Shown: positions 45,628 to 54,949 of the stretch, in pieces
How positions within the stretch are numbered: the stretch's first letter is position 1
Layout of the letters: the number at the start of each line of letters is the position of its first letter
NCBI RefSeq assembly: GCF_024498075.1
Contig: NZ_JANHOF010000007.1
Coordinates: forward strand, 1-64,000
Length of the DNA: 64,000 bases
Reading direction: 5' to 3'
Source: Paenibacillus mendelii
GTDB taxonomy: Bacteria > Bacillota > Bacilli > Paenibacillales > Paenibacillaceae
Notes under the pieces: generated by a model
The model's database searches: none
Seen by the model: the letters and a program-made list of their open reading frames with translations, nothing else
Told to the model about the DNA's origin: nothing
Made by a program: the position numbers and the translations under genes

Positions 45628-47604
45628 ATGCGTGCCAATCCCGCAACATTAGAGATTATGCGAAGCTACTTCAATGCGATCGCGAGCGGAATGGGTCATG
45701 TCATTGAACGGACCTCATTCACGACCTTCGTCAAAGAATCGGCGGACTTTGCGACAGCCTTGGCCGTTCCTTCCGGGGAATTCTACGTTTATCCGAAGAC
45801 GGTCGGCGTTACGATCTTCATGGGACTCAGCTTGCAGAAGGCGGTTGAAGCCTGCGGTACGCTGGAGCCGGGAGACATCGTGATCACGAACGATCCGTAT
45901 TCAACGGATGGTCTCGCGACGCATCTGCCCGATGTGCATGTGTTCAAACCGATCTTCGTCGATGGCGAATTGATCAGCTATGCATGGGCATTCGTTCACG
46001 TCAGTGACGTTGGCGGGCTTGTACCGGCAAGCATTTCACCGAAGGCGACGGATATTCATCAGGAAGGGCTGCGGATTCCGCCTGTGAAGCTGTACCGGAA
46101 GGGCGAGGCCAATCCGGATGTCCATTTGCTGCTCAATGCGAATAGCCGTGTACCCCATCTGAATCTGGGCGATATTAACGCGATGGTCGCGTCTGTGAAT
46201 ACGGCGGAAACCCGGCTTCTGGCCATGGTGAAGAAATTCGGCGTCAACACCGTCAAGGACGGCATGTATGATCTCCTGGATCAAGGCGAAGCCCGTGCAC
46301 GTCAGGTGATCGAGAAGATTCCGGACGGCACCTATGCATTCGCCGACTACTTGGATGACGATATGATTTCCGATACGCCGATCCGCTTGGCTGTTGACGT
46401 GACGGTAGCCGGGAGCGACATCACGCTCGACTTCTCCAATTGTGATCCGCAGGTGCATACGGCGTTCAACCTGGTGACGAACGGCAGCCGCCATTCGTTC
46501 TTATTCCAAGGGCTCATCAACTATATTATCAGCTCGGACCCGTTCATACCGGTCAATGGCGGCATCACGAACCCGGTGAAAGTGATCGCGCCTAAGGGTA
46601 CGCTGGTCAACCCGGAATATCCGGCCGCGGTCGGCGTACGTCATACGATTACCATGAGGTTGTATAATGCGGTGCTCGGCGCATTGTCGAAGGCGCTGCC
46701 GGATGATGTTCCGGCAGCGGGCGCAGGTCAGGCCGCAATCGTCGTGTTGTCCACCCCGGATACGCTCACGGGGACGCGTAAGGTAGCTGTCGTTGAACCG
46801 ATGGGCGGCGGAGGCGGTGGCCAGAGCGATATGGACGGTGTCGACGGCATCGATCATGCATCCGGCTTTCTGAAGAATACACCGATCGAAAGCTTGGAGC
46901 AGCATATCGATATTCTCGTCCATCGCTATGAGCTGCTGCCCGATACGGCCGGAACCGGTCTGCGGCGCGGCGGTCACGCGGTAAGGCTCGACTTTGAAAT
47001 TATCGAACCGGATTCCATGGTAACAGCCAGAGGAATGGAGCGGCTTCGCTTCCAGCCTTGGGGTCTGGCAGGCGGCAATGCCGGTGCGCTCGGCAGCGTC
47101 GTGCTGAATCCCGGCAAGCCGGATGAAGAGAAGCTGTCTAAGATCAGCGTGCTGACACCGGAGCCGGGCGATGTCGTCAGTATCCGCTCTCCTGGCGGCG
47201 GCGGTTGGGGCGATGGGTTACAGCGTTCGCCTCAGCTCGTGCTCGAGGAGATCGAATCCGGCTTGTTAAGCCGTGAGCGTGCCGAGCAGTATTACGGTGT
47301 TGTCGTGCAAGAAGGCAATGAAGAACGAACGCTGCGTGTCGATGAGCAAGCCACAAAGGAGCTTCGCCAGTCTAAGACCGGTGGCAAGCCGTCTACCTGG
47401 GATTTCGGCGATGCTCGCGAGGCGTATGAGGCGCATTGGACACCAGAGGCCAGCAATACGCTAGCCCGCCTGCTGCACCAGCTGCCTTCTACGCAGCGTT
47501 GGCACCGCAAACAGCTTGTCCACGATAAGCTTCGCGATATCAATAAGCCGCTCGATGCGGAGACGATACGCCTGACTTGGGCGGAGATCGAACAAAGCAA
47601 GTAA
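45628..47604 (+). CDS. hyuB: Hydantoinase/oxoprolinase family protein, subunit B
   Basis: 658 residues. Family marks are the N-terminal RSYFNAIASGMGHVIERTSF, DIVITNDPYSTDGLATHLPD (about 88-107), SYAWAFVHVSDVGG, and the glycine-rich GMERLRFQPWGLAGGN and VSIRSPGGGGWG near the C-terminus. Two nucleotides separate it from hyuA, so it is tightly coupled and probably a complex. The natural substrate is not readable from sequence. The adjacent importer and amidohydrolase suggest an imported cyclic or N-acyl amide. Confidence 0.9.
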   Translation: MRANPATLEIMRSYFNAIASGMGHVIERTSFTTFVKESADFATALAVPSGEFYVYPKTVGVTIFMGLSLQKAVEACGTLEPGDIVITNDPYSTDGLATHLPDVHVFKPIFVDGELISYAWAFVHVSDVGGLVPASISPKATDIHQEGLRIPPVKLYRKGEANPDVHLLLNANSRVPHLNLGDINAMVASVNTAETRLLAMVKKFGVNTVKDGMYDLLDQGEARARQVIEKIPDGTYAFADYLDDDMISDTPIRLAVDVTVAGSDITLDFSNCDPQVHTAFNLVTNGSRHSFLFQGLINYIISSDPFIPVNGGITNPVKVIAPKGTLVNPEYPAAVGVRHTITMRLYNAVLGALSKALPDDVPAAGAGQAAIVVLSTPDTLTGTRKVAVVEPMGGGGGGQSDMDGVDGIDHASGFLKNTPIESLEQHIDILVHRYELLPDTAGTGLRRGGHAVRLDFEIIEPDSMVTARGMERLRFQPWGLAGGNAGALGSVVLNPGKPDEEKLSKISVLTPEPGDVVSIRSPGGGGWGDGLQRSPQLVLEEIESGLLSRERAEQYYGVVVQEGNEERTLRVDEQATKELRQSKTGGKPSTWDFGDAREAYEAHWTPEASNTLARLLHQLPSTQRWHRKQLVHDKLRDINKPLDAETIRLTWAEIEQSK

Positions 47605-47647
47605 CCCCTATTCACATAAAGGGAAACCAAAGAGGAGAATGATCACC

Positions 47648-48769
47648 ATGACCAAACGTAAGCTGCTCGCTCCATTTATGATTCTAATCGCTCTAGCGCT
47701 GGTAACGGCTGCTTGCGGCGGCAACAATAAAGAAGCATCGAACAACGAATCTGCCGAACCAGGCACCCTTCCGAAGACGGACACGGTTGTTATCGGCGTC
47801 TCCGGCGGCGATTGGGAGAAAAACATTCGTGCAGCCGCATTGGATGAATTCGCGAAGAAAACAGGCATCAACGTCGAGATCGTCACAGGTACCGACGCGG
47901 AGTGGTTTGCCAAGCTCAAAGCCTCGAACGGGAAAAACCCGGATTATGATATCTTGATCCTTCAGCCCGATACGATTGAGCGCGCGACAGCCGCTGATCT
48001 GCTCCAGCCGCTTGATGCGGCTAATGTTCCGAACCTAGCGGACTTGTATCCTTCCGTGCAGGAGCGTTTCACGAAGGACGGCAAGCAATACGCGGCCGGC
48101 TTCAGCATGGGACAGCTAGGGCTTGCCTACCGGGCGGACTTGATGCCGTTCAAGCCGACCAGCTGGATGGATTTGTGGAAGCCGGAGCTGAAAGGGCACG
48201 TTGCAATTTCTTCACCGACCTATGCGGCAGGCCTGCAGTTCTTCTCCGGTCTGACTCATGCACTGGGCGGAGAGGTCAGCAACCCGGCTGACCTTGACAA
48301 GACGTTCGAGAAGCTGGGTGAACTGAAGAGCAGCGCCGTCGGATTCCCGGAGAATGCGGGTTCGATTCAAACGCTGCTTGAGCGTGGAGACGCATGGGTC
48401 GTTCCGTTCTGGGATGGACGTATCTTCGCCATGAAGAAAGCCGGATTGAATGTGGACTTTGTGTATCCTGAGGATGGTCCGGTTGCGGCGCTTGCCAGCT
48501 GGGCGATCATGAAAGGGAGCCCGAACCTCGCGAATGCATACCAATTGCTGGATTACTTGAGCAGCCCAGAGGTGCACAAAGCGTTCTCGGACAAATCGTT
48601 GTACGGCATGTCCAATAAGAACGTGGAATACAGCGACGAACTGAAGAATCAAGTACAGGTCGGCGAAGAGTTTTATTCGAAATTGACTTGGGTTGACTAT
48701 GAGACGGCAACACCTAATCTGTCGGATTGGACCAACCGATGGACCCAAGTGTTAGGCGGTGGAAAGTGA
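47648..48769 (+). CDS. ABC substrate-binding lipoprotein, PotD/Fe-spermidine type
   Basis: 373 residues from ATG 47648 (GAGGAG at proper spacing). The ATG at 47639 is too close to it. The lipobox is TAACG (Cys about 20). The mature domain resembles PotD-like binding proteins: TVVIGVSGGDWEKNIRAAAL, then DILILQPDTIERA, and FSMGQLGLAYRADL. It delivers its ligand to the transporter encoded next. The genes hyuAB upstream suggest the ligand is the hydantoinase substrate. Confidence 0.88.
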   Translation: MTKRKLLAPFMILIALALVTAACGGNNKEASNNESAEPGTLPKTDTVVIGVSGGDWEKNIRAAALDEFAKKTGINVEIVTGTDAEWFAKLKASNGKNPDYDILILQPDTIERATAADLLQPLDAANVPNLADLYPSVQERFTKDGKQYAAGFSMGQLGLAYRADLMPFKPTSWMDLWKPELKGHVAISSPTYAAGLQFFSGLTHALGGEVSNPADLDKTFEKLGELKSSAVGFPENAGSIQTLLERGDAWVVPFWDGRIFAMKKAGLNVDFVYPEDGPVAALASWAIMKGSPNLANAYQLLDYLSSPEVHKAFSDKSLYGMSNKNVEYSDELKNQVQVGEEFYSKLTWVDYETATPNLSDWTNRWTQVLGGGK

Positions 48770-49869
48770 GCAACATCACGATCCAACAAGTCAGCCGCGA
48801 ATTCGGGGCCAACACAGCCTTGAAGCAGGTGAACCTGGAGGTGCGAGAAGGGGAGTTCTTCTCCCTTCTCGGCCCCAGCGGCTGCGGAAAAACGACGCTG
48901 CTTAATATCATCGCCGGCTTTCTGGAACCGACGACAGGCGAGGTGCTGATCGGTGGACGCGAAGTGACGGATCTGCCTCCATATCGGCGGGACATTGGGA
49001 TGGTTTTTCAAAACTATGCCCTTTTTCCGCATTTAAGTGTATTTGAGAACGTAGCCTACGGCTTGAAGGTTCGGAAGATGCCGCGCGCGGACATCCGCAA
49101 GCGCGTGGAGGAAAGCCTAGCCTCCGTACGGCTGGAATCATTCGCGGCGCGGATGCCGCATCAATTAAGCGGCGGGCAGCAGCAGCGGGTCGCGATCGCC
49201 CGGGCGCTGGCCATTAAGCCGAAGGTGCTGCTGCTGGATGAGCCGCTCAGCAACCTGGATGCCAAGCTCCGCAAGGAGATGCAATCGGAGCTGCGGAGCT
49301 TGCAGCAAAGCGTGGGCATTACGACCGTGCTCGTGACCCACGATCAGGAGGAGGCACTGAGCTTGTCCGACCGGATCGGTATTCTGGGGAACGGGGAGCT
49401 GCAGCAGCTCGGATCTCCGCTGGATGTGTACCGCCGTCCGGCGAATCGGTTCGTTGCCGAATTTATCGGTCAAGTTAACCTTATTGAAGCTAAGGCGGTC
49501 TCCGCGAGCGGGTCTCCAGCTGGTGTACTAACATATCAGACCGCCCAATATCGCTTGGCCTCCGGTCAGCCGCTGTCGCTGTCCGCAGCCAGCGATCCTG
49601 CGCTTACCGGCAAGGAATCGGTATTATTCATGCTCCGTCCAGAGCGTATTCAGCTCTCGCCAGAGCATGCTTCAGAAGGAACGAATCAAACGGAAATCCA
49701 GATCACAGACGTCAGCTATGCAGGTAACTTCCTTCGTATCGCTGGAACTCTTCCTGGGGGAGGCGAACTCGTCATTCAGGCGCCGGACCCGTCTTTTACC
49801 GTGCTGCCTGAGCCGGGTCAGACGCTTTATGCCCGCTGGGCCCCAGAGGATTTGGTTCCGTTAGTGTGA
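48766..49869 (+). CDS. ABC transporter ATPase, PotA type
   Basis: 367 residues from the GTG at 48766, which overlaps the previous stop in a GTGA, a standard coupling. An open frame from 48727 has no ribosome site. Walker A GPSGCGKTTLL (about 35-45), Q-loop FQNYALFPHL, signature LSGGQQQRVAIARAL, Walker B VLLLDEPLSNLDAKL and switch VTHDQEEAL are all intact. A C-terminal TOBE domain follows. It powers import by the two permeases that follow. Confidence 0.94.
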   Translation: MSNITIQQVSREFGANTALKQVNLEVREGEFFSLLGPSGCGKTTLLNIIAGFLEPTTGEVLIGGREVTDLPPYRRDIGMVFQNYALFPHLSVFENVAYGLKVRKMPRADIRKRVEESLASVRLESFAARMPHQLSGGQQQRVAIARALAIKPKVLLLDEPLSNLDAKLRKEMQSELRSLQQSVGITTVLVTHDQEEALSLSDRIGILGNGELQQLGSPLDVYRRPANRFVAEFIGQVNLIEAKAVSASGSPAGVLTYQTAQYRLASGQPLSLSAASDPALTGKESVLFMLRPERIQLSPEHASEGTNQTEIQITDVSYAGNFLRIAGTLPGGGELVIQAPDPSFTVLPEPGQTLYARWAPEDLVPLV

Positions 49870-49882
49870 GGAGGACAAGCGG

Positions 49883-50761
49883 ATGACAAAGACGAAAAAG
49901 AAATACAGACGCAATATGTTCTCATGGATTCTGCTAACGCCGAGTCTGCTGTTTATGGGGATCTTCTTGATCCTTCCTTTTCTTTTATTGCTGATACTGA
50001 GCTTCCATGATGTAGATAAGTATATGAACACCTTATCGACCTTCAGTCTGTCCCAGTATATCGAGGTCTTCACCTCGCCATTTTATTTGGGCACGATCCG
50101 CTCCACCCTGTGGGTGGCGCTGCTAACGACCGTGATCTGCATCGTTTTGGCTTATCCGGCGGCTTATTTGCTTGTACGGTCGCCGAATCAAGGCACCCGG
50201 ACGATGTTTTACATTTTGCTGGTGTCCCCGCTGCTTACGAGCGTGGTCATTCGCACCTTTGCCTGGATCGTCATTCTGGCTCAGAACGGACTGGTCAATG
50301 AGGTGCTGATGAAGCTCCATCTCATCAATCAGCCGCTAACGCTGCTCTGGAACATGAACGCGGTCATCATCGCCTACGTGCAGGTCATGCTGCCGTTCGC
50401 CGTGCTGCCGATTGCGACTTCGTTAGGCGAGATTGCACCTAACCTGCGCCAGGCCTCGATGATCTTGGGAGCGGGACGGCTGCGCACCTTCGTGAAAGTC
50501 ACGCTGCCGTTGACGATCCCGGGAATGATATCCGGCGCCGTAATCGTCTTCTCGCTGGCGGCGGGCAGTTATATTACGCCGCTGCTGGTCGGAGGACGCT
50601 TGCAGCCGTTTCTTCCGTTATCGATCTATCAGCAAGTCATGCAAGTATCGAACCTGCCGCTTGGAGCGGCTATGTCCTTAACCCTTCTTCTCTTTGTAGG
50701 GATTGTGGTGGGGGTTCTGGGGTGGATCTTAAAACGATGGGAGGGGCGAATGAATGGATAA
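49883..50761 (+). CDS. ABC permease, PotB type
   Basis: 292 residues, GAGGAGG before the ATG. Six membrane helices, beginning with LLTPSLLFMGIFLILPFLLL. The ATPase-contact loop is ASMILGAGRLRTFVKVTLPL (about 193-212). It overlaps the next permease by 8 bp. Confidence 0.93.
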   Translation: MTKTKKKYRRNMFSWILLTPSLLFMGIFLILPFLLLLILSFHDVDKYMNTLSTFSLSQYIEVFTSPFYLGTIRSTLWVALLTTVICIVLAYPAAYLLVRSPNQGTRTMFYILLVSPLLTSVVIRTFAWIVILAQNGLVNEVLMKLHLINQPLTLLWNMNAVIIAYVQVMLPFAVLPIATSLGEIAPNLRQASMILGAGRLRTFVKVTLPLTIPGMISGAVIVFSLAAGSYITPLLVGGRLQPFLPLSIYQQVMQVSNLPLGAAMSLTLLLFVGIVVGVLGWILKRWEGRMNG

Positions 50762-51587
50762 TACCAACAGGACTAACCTGCCGAAGCGCCGCCACAAAAG
50801 ACGGTTCAGCGGCTGGACAACACTCGTATGGGTCGTCGGATGTCTTGTTTATTTGTTTCTGATCCTGCCCATCTTCGTCATCTTCCTGTCGGCATTCAGC
50901 CCGAATGCCTACCCTGAATTTCCGCCAACCGGCTTCTCTGTGAAGTGGTTCTCGGCGATTGTAGGGGACGCCGCGTGGAGCAAGGCACTGACGACAAGTA
51001 TCATCCTGCTCGTCATCGTTACGCTGGTGACCGTTGTCTTAGGGACGACGGCGGCTTATGCGATTGCACGGCTTGAGTTTAAAGGAAAACAAGCACTGCA
51101 AGCGTTCCTGCTATCCCCGCTCATGGTCCCGCAGATCGTGCTCGGGATTGCCCTGCTCTATTTATTTACCGATATGGGGATCATCGGCTCGATGAAGGGG
51201 CTCATTATCGGCCACGTGATCGTCGCCTTCCCGTATGTGCTGCGCACCGTAGGAGTTAGCGTCAGCAACTTAAATCCAAAGCTGGAGCTGGCCTCCATGA
51301 ACCTCGGCGCCGGACCCGTACGGACATTCTTTCGAGTCACGCTGCCGCTGATCAAGCCGGGGATCGTGGCTGGCGGGGTTTTCTCTGCCGTCACGTCCTT
51401 CGGTGAAGTATCCATTAGTTTATTTGTCTCTTCTCCGAAGACGGTGACCGTGCCGGTACGGGTGTTCAATTATATCGAGCAAACCTTTGATCCGGCCGTG
51501 AATGCCGTATCCGTCATATTCATCGCGGTAGCCGTTGTTGCCTTGATTATTATCGAGCGAACGATCGGTTTAACGAAAGTCATGTAA
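50754..51587 (+). CDS. ABC permease, PotC type
   Basis: 277 residues. A basic N-terminus (KRRHKRRF) precedes six membrane helices. The ATPase-contact loop is ASMNLGAGPVRTFFRVTLPL (about 180-199), parallel to that in PotB. It completes a binding-protein, ATPase and two-permease importer. Confidence 0.93.
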   Translation: MDNTNRTNLPKRRHKRRFSGWTTLVWVVGCLVYLFLILPIFVIFLSAFSPNAYPEFPPTGFSVKWFSAIVGDAAWSKALTTSIILLVIVTLVTVVLGTTAAYAIARLEFKGKQALQAFLLSPLMVPQIVLGIALLYLFTDMGIIGSMKGLIIGHVIVAFPYVLRTVGVSVSNLNPKLELASMNLGAGPVRTFFRVTLPLIKPGIVAGGVFSAVTSFGEVSISLFVSSPKTVTVPVRVFNYIEQTFDPAVNAVSVIFIAVAVVALIIIERTIGLTKVM

Positions 51588-51619
51588 TGGGGTAAGAAGA
51601 CAATGAGGGGGAAAAGAAA

Positions 51620-52651
51620 GTGACAACTTGGTCGAATAGACAGCGGTTTGAAGCGATTTTCTCCGGAGAGCCCGCCGACCGTCCGTTAGTATCGGCTTGG
51701 AGGCATTTTATCGAGCGCGAACAGGATGCGGCTGGATTGGCAGGAGCCGCTACTGAGTTTCAACATACGTTCCAATGGGACTTTGTCAAAATCAATCCGC
51801 GCACGACCTACTATGCGGAAGCATGGGGCAACGAGTATGACTATAACCGCTATGATGGCGTCGTGCCCGCCGTATCGAAGTTTCTTATTCACGAGCCTGC
51901 GGATATGGATGGGATCGAAGAGCTGAATGCTTCTGCGGCTCCCTTCCAGGAGCAGCTGGACGTCGTGCGACGCGTCAGCCAAGGCGTGGACAAGGAAACG
52001 CCAGTGCTGCAGACGGTGTTCTCGCCGCTCGCCGTGCTGGAATACTTGGGCGGGCACCGCACGCTGGCTTCCAATCGTCCGGCGATCCGGGATGCCAGCC
52101 CGCTGCCGCGTCTGCTAGCCGGCAATCCGGAAGGGGCGCATCAGGCGCTTCGGCGGATAGCCTATACACTGGCAGATTACGTGCAGGAGCTGATGTGCGG
52201 CGGAGCAGACGGCGTGTTCTACGCCGTACTCGGGCTTGCAAGAGACGGTTACTTGACGGAGGAGGAGTACAAGACCTTCGGCCGTCCTTACGATGACATC
52301 GTGCTTGAAGCTCTGCAGGGAGCCCCCTCTCTGCTTCACACATGCGGTCCGCAAGCACATCCGGAACGGTTTGTACACGACTCGGTCAAAGCGATTCACT
52401 GGGCGGACCGTGCCGAGGGTAATCCGTCTCTGGCGGATTTCGCGCAGACGCTGCGAGGCAAAGCTGTCGTGGGCGGAGTGGCAGAGGGGCTGTTCAGCGG
52501 TGAGAATGCCGAACAGGTCCGGACGCAAGCGGAAGAGGCCATCAAGGCGATGAAGGATCATGCGTTCATTCTGGCGCCAGGCTGCGGCCTGCCATTGAAT
52601 GCAACGCCTTCGACGCTGCAGGCTTTGCGTAAAGCGGCCCTTGAGGCGTAA
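51620..52651 (+). CDS. Uroporphyrinogen-decarboxylase-family protein (not HemE)
   Basis: 343 residues from a GTG with GAGGGGG upstream. It has the URO-D/MtaA TIM-barrel fold: NRQRFEAIFSGEPADRPLVS at the start, a central PVLQTVFSPLAVLEYLGG, SLLHTCGPQAHPERFVHDSV with the family His/Cys region, and FILAPGCGLPLNATPSTLQA at the end. Many such proteins are methyl or corrinoid transferases rather than haem enzymes. The HTCG and PGCGLP segments carry potential zinc ligands. Its place 32 bp after the permease makes it part of this operon. The role there is unknown. Confidence 0.82.
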   Translation: MTTWSNRQRFEAIFSGEPADRPLVSAWRHFIEREQDAAGLAGAATEFQHTFQWDFVKINPRTTYYAEAWGNEYDYNRYDGVVPAVSKFLIHEPADMDGIEELNASAAPFQEQLDVVRRVSQGVDKETPVLQTVFSPLAVLEYLGGHRTLASNRPAIRDASPLPRLLAGNPEGAHQALRRIAYTLADYVQELMCGGADGVFYAVLGLARDGYLTEEEYKTFGRPYDDIVLEALQGAPSLLHTCGPQAHPERFVHDSVKAIHWADRAEGNPSLADFAQTLRGKAVVGGVAEGLFSGENAEQVRTQAEEAIKAMKDHAFILAPGCGLPLNATPSTLQALRKAALEA

Positions 52652-52685
52652 CTATAAGGTAGATGAACAGAACTGAAGATAACAG

Positions 52686-52720
52686 ACCAAGCCGCCGGTT
52701 GCATCAAGCACGGCGGTTTT
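52686..52720 (+). terminator. Weak hairpin between the UroD-like and amidohydrolase genes
   Basis: CCGCC (52692-52696) pairs with GGCGG (52712-52716), followed by TTTT. The short stem may only reduce read-through to the next gene. Confidence 0.4.
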
Positions 52721-52785
52721 GCTTTCCCTGCTGGCGTTATCGAGGGACGTGCGGGGAATTTCAACCGACATAAGGAGGAATAGGT

Positions 52786-53970
52786 GTGGTTAGACAGGAG
52801 CTATTCGATCAAGCGGATGCGATGAAAGAGCAGATTGTTGCCTGGAGAAGACATTTTCACCGATATCCGGAGCTGTCCTTTCAAGAGGTGGAGACAGCTA
52901 GATTCGTCACGGAGCATCTGACCTCCTTCGGAAACCTAATCATTTCACATCCGACTCCAACCAGTGTTGTCGCCCGTCTGATTGGCTCGAAGCCGGGTCC
53001 TGTGCTGGCGATTCGCGCCGACATGGACGCCCTGCCGATTCAGGAGGAGAATACGTTCGAGTTCACGTCCGAGAGACCCGGCGTCATGCATGCGTGCGGT
53101 CATGACGGACATACGGCGATGCTGCTCGCGGCAGCGCAGATCTTGTCTAAGCAGCAAGCACATCTGCAAGGGGAGATCCGTTTCATCTTCCAGCATGCGG
53201 AGGAGCAGATCCCTGGTGGCGCGCAGCAGGTGGTCGATGCCGGGGCGCTGCAAGGGGTCGATTGGATCATCGGTATGCATTTGTTATCGTGGATCGAGAT
53301 CGGCCGATTCGGAATCGCTTACGGGCCGATGATGGCTTCCATGGATAACTTTCACATCACCATTCATGGGCGGATGGCGCATGCAGCGTACCCGCATCAA
53401 TCCGTCGATCCGATTGCAATCGGGACGCAGGTCGTATCGAATCTTCAGCATATCGTTGCACGCTATAACGATCCGACGAAGCCGTTGGTCGTGTCTGTCA
53501 CGCAATTCCATGGCGGTACCGCCAATAATGTGATCCCCAGCACGGTAGAGATCAGCGGCACGTTCCGTACCTTAGACCCGCAGATCCGTGCCGAAGCTCC
53601 GGTGCTTATGGAACGGATTATTCGGGGCGTAACGGAGGCGCACGGCGCATCGTATGCTTTTCGTGTAGAAACCGGGTACCGTCCGCTCATTAACGACCAC
53701 AAGGTTACGCAGGTGATGGAGGAAGTCATCTCCGGACTCTATGGCAGAGAACAAATTAACATCGTGGAACCGGCCATGGGCGGGGAGGACTTCTCGGCGT
53801 ACGCGCAGAAGGCGCCTGGAACCTTTATTTACATCGGGGCGGCGAACAAGGACAAGGGCATCACGTACCCGCATCACCATCCTAGGTTCACGATTGACGA
53901 GGATGCGCTGACGGCCGGCGTGAAGCTGGCGATTGCGGCTGCATTCCGCTTTTTGAACGAGGGAAAGTAG
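52786..53970 (+). CDS. M20-family amidohydrolase (N-acyl amino acid / hippurate hydrolase-like)
   Basis: 394 residues from a GTG with AAGGAGG. Metal-binding motifs of the peptidase M20D group are intact: RADMDALPIQE, MHACGHDGHTAML (about 98-110), HAEEQIPGGAQ, and MGGEDFSAYAQ near the C-terminus. A dimerisation domain lies mid-protein. Such enzymes hydrolyse N-acyl or N-carbamoyl amino acids. After HyuAB opens a cyclic amide, removal of an N-acyl or carbamoyl group would be a sensible next step, but that is inferred from neighbourhood. Confidence 0.9.
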   Translation: MVRQELFDQADAMKEQIVAWRRHFHRYPELSFQEVETARFVTEHLTSFGNLIISHPTPTSVVARLIGSKPGPVLAIRADMDALPIQEENTFEFTSERPGVMHACGHDGHTAMLLAAAQILSKQQAHLQGEIRFIFQHAEEQIPGGAQQVVDAGALQGVDWIIGMHLLSWIEIGRFGIAYGPMMASMDNFHITIHGRMAHAAYPHQSVDPIAIGTQVVSNLQHIVARYNDPTKPLVVSVTQFHGGTANNVIPSTVEISGTFRTLDPQIRAEAPVLMERIIRGVTEAHGASYAFRVETGYRPLINDHKVTQVMEEVISGLYGREQINIVEPAMGGEDFSAYAQKAPGTFIYIGAANKDKGITYPHHHPRFTIDEDALTAGVKLAIAAAFRFLNEGK

Positions 53971-54207
53971 CAGTGGGTTGCGCCGGGACTCATCTTAACT
54001 CCTGCAGCCAATAATAATATGCCGCCGGCTGTACTGGATATCTTCCAGAAGTACAACGCGCTTTCGTACCATGGAGAAGCGGACGATATTGGGAAGGGCG
54101 GCCTTCTGCCTGTTCTATATAGGTGCGCTGTTAAAGCGTATCCTTTACTTTCCGTAATACCTCCGTTAAGCTGGACTTTAACCATATCGAATGGAGGACT
54201 TGAAATT

Positions 54208-54549
54208 TTGTCTAATTTGCCTAATTGCCCACAATGTAGTTCAGAATATACGTACGAGGATGGAAATCTGTTTATTTGCCCGGAATGTGCACATGAGTGG
54301 TCGTTAGAATCCGAAGCCGAAGATCGTGAAGACAATAAGGTAATCAAGGATGCAAACGGGAATGTCTTGAGCGACGGCGACTCGGTATCCGTCATCAAAG
54401 ACCTTAAAGTAAAAGGAACTTCGTTAGTCGTGAAAATAGGCACTAAAGTGAAAAATATTCGTTTGATTGATGGCGATCATGATATTGATTGTAAAATTGA
54501 TGGCTTCGGAGCCATGAAATTGAAATCCGAATTTGTTAAAAAGATCTAA
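54208..54549 (+). CDS. PhnA/YjdM-type zinc-ribbon protein
   Basis: 113 residues from a TTG at 54208 with GGAGG 10 bp before. The frame stays open upstream to 53971 without a start signal. An N-terminal zinc ribbon ([21 protein letters not shown]) is followed by the PhnA core: [20 protein letters not shown] and [20 protein letters not shown]. Despite the old name, the family is not a proven phosphonate enzyme. The 53971-54207 space holds no other gene I can support. Confidence 0.9.
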   Translation: MSNLPNCPQCSSEYTYEDGNLFICPECAHEWSLESEAEDREDNKVIKDANGNVLSDGDSVSVIKDLKVKGTSLVVKIGTKVKNIRLIDGDHDIDCKIDGFGAMKLKSEFVKKI

Positions 54550-54570
54550 TTCCTCATTCATTATGAAAAT

Positions 54571-54613
54571 AAAAACTCGTCCCATGCCTTCAAACGCATC
54601 GGACGAGTTTTTT
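54571..54613. terminator. Bidirectional terminator
   Basis: AAAAACTCGTCC pairs with GGACGAGTTTTTT, with further partial pairing inside, between converging genes. Confidence 0.88.
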
Positions 54614-54621
54614 GTGTGGAA

Positions 54622-54918
54622 TTAGCGGTTTACGGGCTCGCCGTTAAACACGTTCAGATCCATAGGCGCTGCCAAGAAGGCTGCAGCTTTCTGAAGGAAG
54701 GCTGTAAAATGCGCACTGGAGTTATGGGAAGCAGCCGCCCCCATATCCTTCCATAGCTCGACCATCGTGTAATGATGGGCTTGCTCTGTGCTTTTCAAGA
54801 GATCATAGCTGATATTGCCTGCCTCTGCCCGGGTCTGAGGAAGCAGAGTTCTCATTTCCTCCAAGAAAGACTGCTCCTGATCGGGTTTCACTTGCAGGCG
54901 GGCATGTATAATAATCAT
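54622..54918 (-). CDS. Antibiotic-biosynthesis-monooxygenase (ABM) domain protein, YgiN-like
   Basis: 98 residues, a single dimeric alpha/beta-barrel domain (IIIHARLQVKPDQEQSFLEE, later YTMVELWKDMGAAASHNSSA). YgiN-like members oxidise quinols. It lies 31 bp after the MarR stop on the same strand, so it is the second gene of that unit and fits a quinone-defence role. No ribosome site oddities. Confidence 0.88.
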   Translation of the reverse strand: MIIIHARLQVKPDQEQSFLEEMRTLLPQTRAEAGNISYDLLKSTEQAHHYTMVELWKDMGAAASHNSSAHFTAFLQKAAAFLAAPMDLNVFNGEPVNR

Positions 54919-54949
54919 GGTTCATCATCCTTATGGTGTATTGAGACGG

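Noticed and set aside
46036-46977. Two minus-strand open frames inside hyuB
   Set aside because: Shadows of a strongly biased real gene, with no start signals.
53971-54207. In-frame open extension between the amidohydrolase stop and the PhnA-like start
   Set aside because: It would make a longer PhnA-like protein, but the TTG at 54208 has the ribosome site and the extension has no homology I recognise and no start signal.
53874-54443. Minus-strand open frame of 189 codons over the PhnA-like gene
   Set aside because: Antisense to the zinc ribbon. The reading is Ser-rich without motifs.
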